This document shows positions 41,577 to 52,300 of a stretch of 64,000 nucleotides of DNA, piece by piece (position 1 is the first letter of the stretch; each line of letters begins with the position of its first letter). The DNA lies in contig JACRHT010000002.1 in NCBI GenBank assembly GCA_016217545.1, positions 527,213 through 591,212 of the forward strand, written 5' to 3'. The translations under genes and the position numbers were made by a program. The stretch comes from Opitutia bacterium. Lineage in GTDB: Bacteria > Verrucomicrobiota > Verrucomicrobiia > Opitutales > Opitutaceae. The notes under the pieces are model-generated. The model was not told the origin of the DNA. It did not search any database and worked only from the letters and a program-made list of their open reading frames with translations.

Positions 41577-42086
41577 TCAACGCGTGAGCGCCGCGATCTC
41601 CGCCGCGAAAACCGGATGACTGGCCACGAGTTCCGCCCGCGCGCCGAGCACAAAACCCGCGTCCACATATTCGGGAGCCACGACGCATGACACCAGCCCC
41701 CAACGCCCGCCGGCCTTCAAGCGCGCCCCCTGCCACGCCCCCGCCGGCACCATCTCCTGCAACGTCTGCCCCGCCGCCACCTCGCCCCCGAGAATCGCCC
41801 TCCGCCCGGCGTCGCCGCCCTCGGCGAGCACCAGCAGCTCGATCGGATCGCCCGCGTGGAAACACCACGTCTCGACGGCATCGACCCGATGCAGCGCCGA
41901 AAAGCCCTCCGGCGTGACGAGGAAATAGATTGCGGAACACGCGCGACGCCCGCCGTCGGCCGCACGCAGTTCCGACTCCGCCACGCGCCGAAACCACCCT
42001 CCCTCGCCGGGCAGTGGCGCCAAGCGCAAGAGGCGAATGACGTCGTCCGCCGAGTGCGTTTCGGGCGAAAGCGGACGCGATTTCAC
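41577..42086 (-). CDS. DUF985 cupin family protein
   Basis: A 169-residue single-domain protein with the blocks PGEGGWFRRVAES, SAIYFLVTPEGFSALHRVDA and ETWCFHAGDPIELLVLAEG, GAWQGARLKAGGRWGLVSCV and VAPEYVDAGFVLG. These define DUF985, a cupin with a deep barrel pocket; relatives bind small molecules and some resemble sugar epimerases, but the function is not established. Start is GTG 42086. It lies 20 bases after the DEAD-box helicase gene stop and may be co-transcribed. Confidence 0.9.
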   Translation of the reverse strand: MKSRPLSPETHSADDVIRLLRLAPLPGEGGWFRRVAESELRAADGGRRACSAIYFLVTPEGFSALHRVDAVETWCFHAGDPIELLVLAEGGDAGRRAILGGEVAAGQTLQEMVPAGAWQGARLKAGGRWGLVSCVVAPEYVDAGFVLGARAELVASHPVFAAEIAALTR

Positions 42087-42106
42087 GACGGCAAACGCCC
42101 CGACGC

Positions 42107-43900
42107 TCAGCTCTCCGGCACTACGACGGCCGGATGCAGCGGGACATCCTTCAACCGGATGCCCTCGAGCTTTTTCACGACCGTGTCCGCCACCTCGGCC
42201 GCGACATCGACGTGCGAATGGGCCTCATGGATGTCGATCGCGCCGACCACAGCGGCCGGCAGGCGCGTGACGCCCGCAATCTTGCCGACGATGTCCGCCG
42301 GCGTGATCTCGTGCTGCGCGCCCACGTTGAGCGAAACAACCGTGTAGCCCGGCTCGCGTCCCGTGCGCGGCTTGCGCTCGTAACCGCGCTTCTTGGGTTT
42401 CTCCACCGGTCGCGCGCCGCCTTCCGGCTCGGCCGAGCGGGGCGAGGCTGGCGCAACGGGTTTGGCGGCGGGAGCCTTGGGCGCTTCCGGTTCGACGCGC
42501 GCCACCTTCTCGGCTTTCGCCGCGGCCACCCACGCGGGCGGCGGCTTCACAGCGGTCGTCGCGGCAGCGGGTTTCGACGGCGCAGGCTCATCCGCCCCAC
42601 CCGCCTCGACCGCTCCGCCTTTCAGCAAATGAATCAGCGCCGACGCGATGTCGGTGCTCGCGTAACCCTGCTCCAGCAGCGCATCCACGATGCGATCGTG
42701 CGAACCAAACTGCTTCGCATCGAGCACACGACGGATCTTTTCGACGAAGGCCTCTTCGCGCGCCTCCTCCACTTCGTCGAGCGACGGGATGCGGCCGCGC
42801 GCGATCTTCAATCGCGCATAGTGCGCCATGCTCTGCAGCTTGTAGATCTCGCGTCCGCACACGAACGTCATCGCCACGCCCGTCTTACCGGCGCGGCCCG
42901 TGCGGCCGATGCGGTGCGTGTAGTCCTCGGCATCGTTCGGGAGATCGTAGTTGAACACTACCTCGAGGTCGTCGACATCGAGGCCGCGCGCCGCGACGTC
43001 GGTCGCGATGAGGAACTCGAACCCGCGCCGGCGGAACTTCTCCATCACGCGGTCGCGCTGCATCTGGCTGAGATCGCCATGCAACCGATCCACCGCGTAG
43101 CCGCGGGAGTGCAGCTGTTCGTCGAGTTCGTCCACCATCACCTTGGTGCTGCAAAAAATGATGCCGTAGCGGAAATCGTGCAGATCGATCAGCCGCGTGA
43201 GCGCCTCGCCCTTGGAACGGCGGTCGACTTCGTAGAAAACCTGCTCCACCTGCGGCGCGTTCGCCGCGTGCGCCTCGATCCGCACCCACGCGGGGTCGCG
43301 GCTGTAGCGCTTGATCATGTCCTGGATCAACCGCGGCATCGTCGCCGAGAAGAACAACAGCTGCCGCGTCTCCGGCACCGCGCTCAGAATGTGCTCGATG
43401 TCGTCGCGGAAACCCATGTCGAGCATGCGATCCGCCTCGTCGAGCACCACGACGCGCAAGCCGTCCAGCTTCAGCGAGCCGCGTTGCATGTGATCCATCA
43501 CGCGCCCCGGCGTGCCGATCACGATCTGCGCTCCCGCCGCGAGCCCGCGGTATTGGCGCTCGTAGCTCTGTCCGCCGTAGATCGGCAGCTCGAGCAGCCC
43601 CTTCTTGAACGCGCCGAGCTTGCCTACCTCCTCCGCCACCTGCACCGCCAGCTCGCGCGTCGGACAAAGCACCAGCGCCTGCACCCCGCGCTTGGAGGCG
43701 TCGACTTTTTCGATGGCCGGAATGGCGAACGCCGCCGTCTTGCCGGAACCGGTCGCCGATTGGCCAACGACGTCGCGGCCCGTAAGCGCGTGGGGAATAA
43801 CCGCGGTTTGAATCGGCGACGCCTCCTCAAAGCCCATCTTGTCGACGGCTTTCAAAATTTCCGGCGAGAGGCCGAGTTCGCTGAACGGGCGTTTTTCCAT
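42107..43900 (-). CDS. DEAD-box RNA helicase with DbpA-type RNA-binding domain
   Basis: A 597-residue ATP-dependent RNA helicase. Motifs in order: Q motif (MGFEEASPIQTAVIP), I GQSATGSGKTAAFAIP, Ia PTRELAVQ, II VLDEADRMLD, III FFSATM, IV-V FLIATDVAARGLDVDDLE and VI YTHRIGRTGRAGKTG. A helical region with Pro/Ala-rich linker precedes a C-terminal domain (TVVSLNVGAQHEITPADIVG, VVGAIDIHEAHSHVDV) of the DbpA RRM-like type found in CsdA/DeaD. It should act in ribosome assembly or mRNA turnover, for example in the cold. Start ATG 43900 (MEKRPFSELGL). Confidence 0.94.
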   Translation of the reverse strand: MEKRPFSELGLSPEILKAVDKMGFEEASPIQTAVIPHALTGRDVVGQSATGSGKTAAFAIPAIEKVDASKRGVQALVLCPTRELAVQVAEEVGKLGAFKKGLLELPIYGGQSYERQYRGLAAGAQIVIGTPGRVMDHMQRGSLKLDGLRVVVLDEADRMLDMGFRDDIEHILSAVPETRQLLFFSATMPRLIQDMIKRYSRDPAWVRIEAHAANAPQVEQVFYEVDRRSKGEALTRLIDLHDFRYGIIFCSTKVMVDELDEQLHSRGYAVDRLHGDLSQMQRDRVMEKFRRRGFEFLIATDVAARGLDVDDLEVVFNYDLPNDAEDYTHRIGRTGRAGKTGVAMTFVCGREIYKLQSMAHYARLKIARGRIPSLDEVEEAREEAFVEKIRRVLDAKQFGSHDRIVDALLEQGYASTDIASALIHLLKGGAVEAGGADEPAPSKPAAATTAVKPPPAWVAAAKAEKVARVEPEAPKAPAAKPVAPASPRSAEPEGGARPVEKPKKRGYERKPRTGREPGYTVVSLNVGAQHEITPADIVGKIAGVTRLPAAVVGAIDIHEAHSHVDVAAEVADTVVKKLEGIRLKDVPLHPAVVVPES

Positions 43901-43978
43901 GCCCGCAGCGTGCCCGCAAGCCGCGCGAAAGCACAGCGCAAACATCGTGCGCCTTCCACGCGCCCACCGCCTCGCGGA

Positions 43979-44116
43979 CAAAGTTGCTCATTAAGAACTT
44001 TGTCTCCCCGCACGCCACCTCCACCCGCCGGCCCAAACGGGATGTTCCTAATACGCAACTTTGCCGCCGCTCACCTGCTGCCGGCGGAAGGGCGTTGTTG
44101 CTCAATAGGAACATTG
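43979..44116. repeat. Three AATAG-type palindromic repeats between helicase and thrC
   Basis: Copies at 43979-44002 (CAAAGTT ... AACTTTG), 44041-44063 (inverted; reads CAAAGTTGCGTATTAGGAAC on the minus strand) and 44094-44116 (GTTGTTGCTCAATAGGAACA). Shared core: GTTGCtcAATAGGAAC. The core resembles GTAACCTAATAGGTTAC inside the helicase gene at 20070. Confidence 0.75.
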
Positions 44117-44183
44117 GCGGAGCCGCTCACCCCAACGCTGCTTCGGCCTTCCGCCGTCCCGCAAAATCTGCTGCGCTCCGCTC

Positions 44184-45350
44184 GTGCACCTTACCCACCT
44201 CGTTTGCACCGCCTGCAGCGCCACGCACGACGCGAGTCGCCCGCAAAACGTCAGCTCGTGCTGCGGCAAGCCCCTCTACCCCGCCTACGATCTCGCCGCC
44301 GCCGCGCGCACGCTGACGAAGGACGCGCTGCGCGGCCGCGTCAGCTCGATGTGGCGCTACCGCGAGGTCATGCCGGTGCGCACCGACGCCGACATCGTCA
44401 CGCTGAACGAAGGCTTCACGCCGCTGCTACCCGCCCCGCGTCTCGCCGCCCGCGTCGGCGTCGGCCAACTCTGGATCAAGGACGAGTCGCAGAATCCCAC
44501 GCAGAGCTTCAAGGCCCGCGGCATGTCGGCCGCCGTCTCGATGGCGAAGCAGTTCGGCCTGAAAAAACTCGCCGTGCCCTCCGCCGGCAACGCCGCCGGC
44601 GCGATGGCCGCCTACGCTGCGCGCGCCGGGATGGAGGCGCACATTTTCATGCCCGCCGACACGCCGAAAGCCAACGTCATCGAGTGCCGCGAACTCGGCG
44701 CGCACGTCACGCTCATCAACGGCCTCATCACTGATTGCGGCGCCGAAGTCGCGAAGCGCAAGGCGGCCGAAGGCTGGTTCGATGTCTCGACGCTGAAGGA
44801 ACCTTACCGCGTCGAGGGCAAGAAGACGCTCGGCTACGAACTCGCGGAGCAGCTCGACTGGCAGTTGCCCGACGTCGTGATTTATCCGACCGGCGGCGGC
44901 ACCGGTCTCGTCGGCATGTGGAAGGCCTTCGACGAGATGGAGCGCATGGGCTGGATCGACACGAAACGCCCGCGGATGTTCAGCGCGCAGGCCACCGGGT
45001 GCCAGCCGATCGTCCGCGCCTTTCAGGCCGGAGAGAAATTCGCCGCCGAACATGTCGGCGCGCAAACGCGTGCGTCCGGCCTGCGCGTGCCAAAGGCGAT
45101 CGGCGATTTCATCATGCTCGACATCCTGCGCGCGTCTGGCGGCGGGGCGGTCGCCGTGCCGGATGACGAGATGATCGCCTGCACGCGCGAAGTCGGTGCA
45201 ACCGAAGGCCTCTTCGTCGCGCCGGAAGGCGCCGCGACCTACGCTGCGCTGAAACACCTGCTCGCGAGCGGCACGGTGAAACCCAGCGAGTCCGTCGTCC
45301 TCTTCAACACCGGCGCCGGCGTGAAATACCTCGAATGCTACGGCGGCTGA
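44184..45350 (+). CDS. thrC: Threonine synthase
   Basis: A 388-residue PLP enzyme, converting O-phosphohomoserine to threonine. A short N-terminal cysteine-rich stretch ([26 protein letters not shown]) looks like a zinc ribbon, common in this ThrC group. The PLP lysine is in [20 protein letters not shown], the phosphate-binding segment is [20 protein letters not shown], and the cofactor glycine loop is [16 protein letters not shown]. The start is GTG 44184. It is divergent from the DEAD-box helicase gene; the gap carries three palindromic repeats. Confidence 0.93.
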   Translation: MHLTHLVCTACSATHDASRPQNVSSCCGKPLYPAYDLAAAARTLTKDALRGRVSSMWRYREVMPVRTDADIVTLNEGFTPLLPAPRLAARVGVGQLWIKDESQNPTQSFKARGMSAAVSMAKQFGLKKLAVPSAGNAAGAMAAYAARAGMEAHIFMPADTPKANVIECRELGAHVTLINGLITDCGAEVAKRKAAEGWFDVSTLKEPYRVEGKKTLGYELAEQLDWQLPDVVIYPTGGGTGLVGMWKAFDEMERMGWIDTKRPRMFSAQATGCQPIVRAFQAGEKFAAEHVGAQTRASGLRVPKAIGDFIMLDILRASGGGAVAVPDDEMIACTREVGATEGLFVAPEGAATYAALKHLLASGTVKPSESVVLFNTGAGVKYLECYGG

Positions 45351-45363
45351 GGCTTCGCGCTCT

Positions 45364-45386
45364 GTGGGAGCGAGCTTGCTCGCGAC
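45364..45386 (+). repeat. REP upstream of RAYT gene (GTGG head)
   Basis: GTGG head followed by GAGCGAGCTTGCTCGC hairpin. It is a perfect inverse of the copy at 45944-45966 on the other side of the RAYT gene. Confidence 0.92.
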
Positions 45387-45410
45387 TCAGCGCATTCGTA
45401 GCTCTGCAAG

Positions 45411-45935
45411 ATGTCCACCGACCCGGCTAAAGGCTATCGAGCCCTCCGGGAGGGTCGCTTCTCGGCGAATGGCGAGACATATTTCCTGACCTTTTGCTCA
45501 ACTGCGCGTGCGCCCGGGCTGCACCACACCGAACTCGCCCAGGAGATCGTCGAAGAGCTGAAACTCATGGAGCGCGACTGCATTTGGACGATGCGCTGTG
45601 CGACCATCATGCCCGATCACGTGCATTTGCTCGTTACGCTGGGAAACCGACTGCCGCTCGGCCGCTCCTTGGCGCGGCTAAAGGCCAGAACCGCGTCGAA
45701 GCTACGCCGATCAGGGTTAAGCTGGCAGCAAGGCTACTTTGACCACCGTCTTCGCCCGCGAGAAGAGCAACTCGGGTATTTCCATTATGTTTTCCTGAAC
45801 CCATATCGCGCCGGACTGATTGCCACGGGAGACAAATGGCCGTGGTTCGTCTGCGGCAAAGAGGACGAGAGATGGTTCATGACCTTGCTGAACGAAGCCC
45901 TACCGGAGCCGGCATGGTTGTCCGGATTGCCATAG
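45411..45935 (+). mobile_element. REP-associated tyrosine transposase (RAYT, Y1 family)
   Basis: A 174-residue Y1 transposase-like protein. The HUH motif is CATIMPDHVHLLVTLG (His70, His72). The catalytic Tyr is Tyr126 in YFHYVFLNPYRAGL, and WQQGYFDHRLRPREEQLGYF is a typical RAYT block. These enzymes cut and join single-stranded REP hairpins with GTAG or GTGG heads and are thought to spread REPs. The gene is flanked by two REPs in inverse orientation (45364-45386 and 45944-45966), the layout of a REPtron. Its coding sequence looks less GC-rich than its neighbours, in line with transfer. No frameshift or missing catalytic residue is visible, so it may be active. Confidence 0.93.
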
Positions 45936-45943
45936 CGGCAGCT

Positions 45944-45966
45944 GTCGCGAGCAAGCTCGCTCCCAC
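45944..45966 (-). repeat. REP downstream of RAYT gene (inverted, GTGG head)
   Basis: Read on the minus strand it is GTGG plus the GAGCGAGCTTGCTCGC hairpin, identical over 23 bases to the upstream copy at 45364. Confidence 0.92.
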
Positions 45967-45998
45967 ATCCAACCCCCGCTGCGACACCTTACTTCACT

Positions 45999-47105
45999 TC
46001 ACCGCACCTGCAGCGTGCTGCCGTCGTATTCCAGGCCGAGCGAGGGAATGACGACCGCCTTGCGCGCGCCTTCCTTGCGCACACGGCCGGCGATCCAGGC
46101 ATCGTAGCCGGACGCGCGCGCCGCGGCGACGACCGCATCGGCGGTTTCCGGCGCCACGTAAGCGGCGAAGCCGACACCTTGGTTGAAGGTCGCATACATC
46201 TCGCGGCGCGAGATCGGGCCGGCTTGCTCGAGAAACTTGAACAGCGCCAGGGGCTCGCGCGGCGTCGTGATCTCGTAGACGAACGACTCGTCGAGCCGCA
46301 TGAGCTTGCGCCAGCCGTGGCCGGTCACGTGCGCGACGTAGTTGAGCTTCAGTCCGCGGCGCTGGCACTCGCGCACGAATGCCACGTAGATGACCGACGG
46401 CGCGAGCAGCGCCTCGCCATAGGTGCGCGCGTCGCCATGGCCGATCGGCGTCTGGTAACCTTGCGGGAGCTTCGACGCGATGAGCCGGCAGAGCGACAGG
46501 CCATTCGTCTGCACGCCCGAACTGGCGAGGAAGACAATGGCGTCGCCGTCGCGCACGTCGCCGGTGATGCGGAGCGATTTCGGCGCGATTTTGCCGATGG
46601 CGGAGCCGGCAAGAACGATGGCGTCTTCCTCCACGATGCCGCGCAACGTCGGCGTCTCGCCGCCGCCCCACACGGCGCTGGATTGACGGCAGCCGTCCGC
46701 CCAACCGTCGACGAGCGCCTGCATGCGCGCGGCATCGGAGAACCACGCGGACTCGCCCACGGCGGCGTGCATCGCGACGGAGATCGGCAGCGCGCCGCAA
46801 GTGACGAGGTCGTTCACGATCGTGGCGACGGTATCGATGGCGATCTCGCGGTAGAAATTCTTCCCGGTCTGCGCGTAGACGGCGTCGGCGACGAGGTTCT
46901 TGGTGCCGAGTCCTTCCTCGACGTGCGCGAGATAGTGGTCGGCGGCCTCGATCAGGTAGGCGCTCTCGCCGCGCGTGCTCGCGGGCTCGGCGTAGCCGTG
47001 CGCGGTGAGAGCGTCCGCAGTCGTCTTGGCGGCGCGCTGGCAGGCGCGCTTGAACGCGTCGAGCTGGTCGTAATTAACGCCGGAAGATTCGTAGCTCAGG
47101 GACAT
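45999..47105 (-). CDS. purM: Phosphoribosylformylglycinamidine cyclo-ligase (AIR synthetase)
   Basis: A 368-residue enzyme of purine biosynthesis making aminoimidazole ribotide from FGAM with ATP. Family blocks are EEGLGTKNLVADAVYAQTG, IAIDTVATIVNDLVTCGALP, SSAVWGGGETPTLRGIV and YVAHVTGHGWRKLMRLDESF. The ATG at 47105 (MSLSYESSG) is used in place of the 47126 codon in the same frame. It lies downstream of purF in the same direction, with the nonamer repeat at 47115-47181 in the gap. The two probably form one operon, and PurL (divergent) supplies its substrate FGAM. Confidence 0.95.
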   Translation of the reverse strand: MSLSYESSGVNYDQLDAFKRACQRAAKTTADALTAHGYAEPASTRGESAYLIEAADHYLAHVEEGLGTKNLVADAVYAQTGKNFYREIAIDTVATIVNDLVTCGALPISVAMHAAVGESAWFSDAARMQALVDGWADGCRQSSAVWGGGETPTLRGIVEEDAIVLAGSAIGKIAPKSLRITGDVRDGDAIVFLASSGVQTNGLSLCRLIASKLPQGYQTPIGHGDARTYGEALLAPSVIYVAFVRECQRRGLKLNYVAHVTGHGWRKLMRLDESFVYEITTPREPLALFKFLEQAGPISRREMYATFNQGVGFAAYVAPETADAVVAAARASGYDAWIAGRVRKEGARKAVVIPSLGLEYDGSTLQVR

Positions 47106-47114
47106 GAGAGGGGC

Positions 47115-47181
47115 ACCACGAAACACACAAAATACACGAAAGAGGAAATCCGGTTTTGGTGTGTTTCGTGTTTTTCGTGGT
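47115..47181. repeat. Nonamer-triplet inverted repeat (CACGAAA type) between purF and purM
   Basis: Left arm: ACCACGAAA, CACACAAAA, TACACGAAA (47115-47141). Right arm, on the opposite strand: ACCACGAAA, AACACGAAA, CACACCAAA (47181 back to 47155). The loop is 13 bases. Same plan as the elements at 33862 and 52579. Confidence 0.9.
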
Positions 47182-47186
47182 GGTTC

Positions 47187-49100
47187 TTAGTAAGCCCGGC
47201 CTTCGGCTTTTTCGAAGTAGTTCACGTAGGCCTGATTCGCGACGCGGTAGCCGCCGGGCGTCGGATACTTGCCGGTGAAATACCAGTCGCCGGTGTGGTT
47301 TGGCAGCGCGCGGTGCAGGCTCTCGATCGACTGGAAGATGATCTCGACCTCGCCCTTCCATTCGGTGCCCTTCGGCGTGACGAGTTCGGTGATCTTCTTC
47401 GAGACCTCCTCGGCGGTGAACGGCTCGTAGATCTTGCGCACGTGATTGACCGGCTCGGCGGTCGGCGAGTCGACCTCGGCGCGGCACAGGCGGTAGACTT
47501 CCTCGATCAGCGACTGCTGCCCGCGCTCCTTGAGCAACGCGATGGCCGCCTCGAACGCGATGAATTTGCCGATCTCCGACATGTCGATGCCGTAGCAATC
47601 CGGGTAACGAATCTGCGGCGCGGTCGACGCGATGATGACCTTCTTCGGATTGAGCCGGCCGAGGATGCGCAGGATCGAGCGGCGCAGCGTGGTGCCGCGC
47701 ACGATCGAGTCGTCGATGCACACGAGATTGTCCTCGGGCGCGACGATGCCGTAGGTGACGTCGTAGACGTGCGACGCGAGGTTGTTGCGCCACTTTTCCT
47801 GGCCGATGAAGGTGCGGAGCTTCGCGTCCTTGGAGATGATCTTCTCGCCGCGCGGCCAGTTGCGGAGGATGAGGTCGTCCACCGCCGCCTCGTCGAGCGT
47901 GCCGGCCCGCGCGCGGGCGAGCAGGTCCTGCTTCACTTCGGCGCGGCGGCGGAAGCGCAGCTCGCTCATCAGGCCGAGATACGCGACTTCCGCGGTGTTC
48001 GGGATGAACGAGAAGATCGTGTGCTCGAGGTTGCGATCGATGGCATTGAGGATCGGGGTCGCGAGTTCGGCGCCGAGGGCCTTGCGCTCGCGGTAGATGT
48101 CGGCGTCGTTGCCGCGGGAAAAATAGATGCGCTCGAACGTGCATTGCGCGCGCGGCAGCGCGGGCTTCACGCGCTCGACGTGCACCGTGCCGCGCTTTTT
48201 CACCACGACGGCGGTGCCGGGCTCGAGTTCGCGCACCTCGCTCGGCTTGCGGTGGAAGACGGTGCAAAGCGGCGCGCGTTCCGAGGCGAACGCCACCACC
48301 TCGTCGTCCTCGAACCAGTGGCACGGGCGGATGCCGGAGGGATCGCGCGTGACGAAGGCGTCGACGTTGCCGAGCGCGCCGATGAGCGTGTAGCCGCCGT
48401 CCCATTGCGCGGAAACTTCACGGAGCACGGTCGCGGGGTCCATGTCCTCGCTGATGCGCCGCGAGATTTCCGTGCCGGCCAGGCCGCGGGCCTTGAACGC
48501 CCGATAGAGGTCCTCGTGATGCTCGTCGAGGCCATGGCCGAGCATTTCGAGCAGCGCCTGCGTGTCCGTGGCGAAGATCGGGTGCTGGCCAGTCGCGGTC
48601 AGGGCGGCGTTGAGCGCCGCCGTGTTGGTCATGTTGAAATTGCCCGCAAGGACCAGATTGCGCGTCGGCCACGAACTGCGGCGGAAATACGGGTGGCACG
48701 CGCTGAGGTTGTAGCCGCCGGAGGTGCCGTAGCGCAGGTGCCCGAGGTAAAGTTCGCCGCAGAAATCGAAATTCTTCTTCGCCGTCTCAGGAAACTCCGG
48801 GTGCACCGTGCCCTCGCCCACGAGCTGGTTGTAGCGCGCGACCATCGGCTGGAAGATCTTGTCCAGCGGGTTCGACTCGACGTTGCGCTCGCGGAACATG
48901 TAGGGCTCGCCCGGCGGCACATCGAACTTCACGCAGGCCACGCCCGCGCCGTCCTGCCCGCGATTGTGCTGCTTCTCCATGAGGAGAAACAGCTGGTAGA
49001 GGCCCCAAAGCGGCGTGCCGTATTTCTCCTGATAGTAGGAGAGCGGCTGTTTGAGCCGGAGGAGGGCGATGCCACATTCGTGGGAGAGGAATTCGCTCAT
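47187..49100 (-). CDS. purF: Amidophosphoribosyltransferase (long form)
   Basis: A 637-residue class II (Ntn-type) glutamine amidotransferase plus PRTase, first step of purine synthesis. The nucleophile is Cys9 in [16 protein letters not shown], so an 8-residue propeptide would be removed. The amidotransferase domain shows [15 protein letters not shown] and [20 protein letters not shown]. The PRPP-binding loop is [20 protein letters not shown]. It is about 130 residues longer than the E. coli enzyme, with an added C-terminal part; long forms exist in Bacteroidota and related phyla. Divergent from purL by 214 bases. Confidence 0.93.
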   Translation of the reverse strand: MSEFLSHECGIALLRLKQPLSYYQEKYGTPLWGLYQLFLLMEKQHNRGQDGAGVACVKFDVPPGEPYMFRERNVESNPLDKIFQPMVARYNQLVGEGTVHPEFPETAKKNFDFCGELYLGHLRYGTSGGYNLSACHPYFRRSSWPTRNLVLAGNFNMTNTAALNAALTATGQHPIFATDTQALLEMLGHGLDEHHEDLYRAFKARGLAGTEISRRISEDMDPATVLREVSAQWDGGYTLIGALGNVDAFVTRDPSGIRPCHWFEDDEVVAFASERAPLCTVFHRKPSEVRELEPGTAVVVKKRGTVHVERVKPALPRAQCTFERIYFSRGNDADIYRERKALGAELATPILNAIDRNLEHTIFSFIPNTAEVAYLGLMSELRFRRRAEVKQDLLARARAGTLDEAAVDDLILRNWPRGEKIISKDAKLRTFIGQEKWRNNLASHVYDVTYGIVAPEDNLVCIDDSIVRGTTLRRSILRILGRLNPKKVIIASTAPQIRYPDCYGIDMSEIGKFIAFEAAIALLKERGQQSLIEEVYRLCRAEVDSPTAEPVNHVRKIYEPFTAEEVSKKITELVTPKGTEWKGEVEIIFQSIESLHRALPNHTGDWYFTGKYPTPGGYRVANQAYVNYFEKAEGRAY

Positions 49101-49229
49101 CGGGTGGGAAAGCGTAGAGTTGGCGCGACCGCGAATTGGTCAACGGCTTTCTCGGATTCGCGCGTCAAACGCGCCGATCAACCGACTTTCACTCGGGCAA
49201 TCGCACTTCGACGCCCGTGCGGCGCAGCC

Positions 49230-49268
49230 ACCGGCACAGTTTGACGCGACAAACTGTGCTGTGCCGGT
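49230..49268. promoter_or_regulatory. Inverted repeat in purF-purL divergent leader
   Basis: ACCGGCACAGTTTG (49230-49243) and, inverted, CAAACTGTGCTGTGCCGGT (49250-49268), with a 5-base extra unit in the right arm and a 6-base loop. It ends 46 bases before the purL ATG. It may be an operator or an mRNA leader hairpin for the purine genes. Confidence 0.45.
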
Positions 49269-49314
49269 TCCGCCGCTTGACGCCGCCCGCGAGCCGGCGA
49301 ACCTGCCTAGACTC

Positions 49315-52300
49315 ATGCTGACGCTCCGCGGTTCGCCCGCCCTCTCGAATTTCCGCCTCCAGAAGCTGCTGCAAGACCTCACCGCCGCCGGCCTGCCGGT
49401 GCGCGCGATCAGCACGGAGTTCGTGCACGTCGTCGAAACGAACGCCGACCTCACTGCCGCCGAGCGCGACGTCCTCGAAAAAATTCTCACCTACGGCCCG
49501 AGCCGCGCCGCCGAGAGCGTCAGTGGCCTCACGCTCGTCGTCGCCCCGCGCCCGGGCACGCTCTCGCCGTGGTCATCCAAGGCGACCGACATCGCGCACA
49601 TCTGCGGCCTGACCAAGATCGCCCGCATCGAACGCGTCACGTCGTTCACGTTCGACCTCGGCGAGGCCTCTGGCTCTCAGCTCTCAGCTCTCAGCTCTCA
49701 GCTCGCCGCGCGCATCCACGACCGCATGACGCAGGTCGTCTTCCCCGACCTCGCGTCGTGCGCGGTGCTCTTCCGCCACGAATCGCCGCGCCCGCTCACG
49801 AGCGTCCCCGTGCTCGCGCAAGGCCGCGCCGCTCTCGTCGCCGCGAACAAATCCCTCGGCCTCGCGCTCGCCGACGACGAGATCGACTACCTCGTCGCCG
49901 CCTTCACCAAGCTCGGCCGCGACCCACACGACGTGGAGCTCATGATGTTTGCCCAGGCGAACTCCGAGCACTGCCGCCACAAAATCTTCAACGCCTCTTG
50001 GGAAATCGACGGACAGCCGCGCGACCGCTCGCTGTTCCAAATGATCAAGAACACCTATCAGCTGCACAGCGACGGCATCCTCTCCGCCTACAAGGACAAC
50101 GCCGCCGTGCTCGTCGGCTCGAAGGGCGGTCGCTTTTACGTCGACCCGCAGACCGGCGAATACGCCGCGCACGCCGAGGACATCCACGTGCTCTGCAAGG
50201 TCGAAACGCACAACCACCCGACCGCCATCTCGCCCTTCCCCGGCGCCGCCACCGGCTCCGGCGGCGAAATCCGCGACGAAGGCGCCACCGGCCGCGGCGC
50301 GAAACCCAAAGCCGGCCTCGTCGGGTTCACCGTCTCGAACCTGCGCCTCCCCGGCGCCGTGCAACCGTGGGAAAAAGATTTCGGCAAACCCGGCCGCATC
50401 GTCTCCGCGCTCGATATCATGATCGAAGGCCCGCTCGGCGGCGCCGCGTTCAACAACGAATTCGGCCGCCCCGCGATCAACGGCTATTTCCGGACATTCG
50501 AGGCCGAAGTCCCCGCCGCCACTGTAGCCGGGGTCGCTGACCCCGGCACCGGCCTCAGCGAGGCCGGCAACAAAAAGGCCGGAGCCGCGACCGAGCTCCG
50601 GGGCTACCACAAACCCATCATGCTGGCGGGAGGCCTCGGCAACATCCGCGCCGACCACGTGAAGAAGGGCCTCATCAACCCCGGCGACAAACTCGTCGTG
50701 CTCGGCGGACCCGCCATGCTCATCGGCCTCGGCGGCGGCGCCGCGAGTTCGATGGCCACCGGCGCCGGCGCGGAGGATCTCGATTTCGCCTCGGTCCAAC
50801 GCGACAACGCCGAGATGGAGCGCCGTTGCCAGGAAGTCATCGACCGCTGCTGGGCACTCGGCGACGCCAACCCGATCTCGTTCATCCACGACGTCGGCGC
50901 CGGCGGCCTCTCGAACGCGCTCCCCGAACTCGTCAACGACGGCGGCCGCGGCGGCCGCTTCAATCTCCGCAAAGTTCCCAACGACGAGCCGGGCATGAGC
51001 CCGCTCGAGCTCTGGTGCAACGAATCGCAGGAGCGCTACGTCCTCGCCGTGCCCGCCGACCGCATCGACACCTTCGCCGCCCTCTGCGAGCGCGAGCGCT
51101 GCCCCTTCGCCGTCGTCGGCGAAGCCACCGAAGAGAAGCGCCTCGTAGTCGAAGACCCGCACTTCAAAAACCAGCCGATCGATCTCCCGCTCGACGTCCT
51201 GCTCGGCAAGCCGCCGCGCATGCACCGCCAGACCACCAGCGCGCAGCGGTCCCTTCGCCCCTTGTCACTGGGCGACTTGACCCTTGCGGACGCGATCCGC
51301 CGCGTGCTCTCCCACCCGACCGTCGCGGACAAGACCTTCCTCATTTCCATCGGCGACCGCTCCGTCGGCGGCCTCATCGCGCGCGACCAGTTCGTCGGCC
51401 CGTGGCAGGTTCCGGTGGCCGACTGCGGCGTCACCGTCGCCGCCTTCGACGTCACCACCGGCGAGGCAATGGCCATGGGCGAACGCACGCCCGTCGCGAT
51501 CAACAACGCCGCCGCCTCAGCCCGCCTCGCCGTCGGCGAAGCGCTCACCAACCTCGCCGCGGCCCAAGTCGGCGCGCTGGGCAAGGTCAACCTCTCCGCC
51601 AACTGGATGGCCGCGCCCGCCGTCGGCAGTGATGGCGCCGACCTCTACGCCGCCGTGCACGCCGTCGGCATGGAACTCTGTCCCGCGCTCGGCATCACGA
51701 TCCCCGTCGGCAAGGATTCGATGAGCATGAGCACCGTCTGGAAAGACGGCGCCGCCGAGAAGCGCATGACCGCGCCCGTCTCGCTCATCGTCTCCGCCTT
51801 CGCCGCCGTCGAAGACGTCCGCCTCACGCTCACGCCGCAGCTGAAATGCCCTGTAGCCGGGGTCGCCGACCCCGGCCCCGGCCTCAACGAGGCCGGCTAC
51901 AACTCTCAGCCGTCAACTCTCAACTCTCAACTGCAGCAAGACAGCGTCTTGCTGCTGGTCGACCTCGGCCGCGGCCAAAATCGCCTCGGCGGCTCGATCC
52001 TCGCGCAAGTCCTCAACCAGACCGACGCCGAAGCTCCCGACGTCGACCGCGCCGACGACCTGAAGAATTTCTGGAACGTCATCCAGCAACTCGGGCGCGA
52101 GCAGAAACTCCTCGCCTACCACGACCGCTCCGACGGCGGCCTGCTCGTCACCGCGATCGAGATGGCCTTCGCCGGCCACACCGGCATCGACCTCGATCTG
52201 CCCGCCGCCGCGATCAAGCTCAGCGGCAGCGCGCCCAGCGTCTTCGGCCAGCTCTTCGCCGAGGAACTCGGCGCCGTGCTCCAAGTCCGCCAGTCCGACC

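Noticed and set aside
43901..44183. Promoter or riboswitch for thrC in the gap before it
   Set aside because: The gap is dominated by palindromic repeats. I could not find a convincing -35/-10 pair or a threonine attenuator with a run of Thr/Ile codons.
46179..49244. A 1021-codon open frame on the plus strand opposite purM and purF
   Set aside because: It lies over two well-defined purine genes and has the same biased composition as other shadow frames, without recognisable domains.
49674..49704. CRISPR-like array suggested by regular repeats
   Set aside because: The units are 7 bases, directly tandem without spacers, and lie within coding sequence; no cas genes are present. They are minisatellite-like heptamers.
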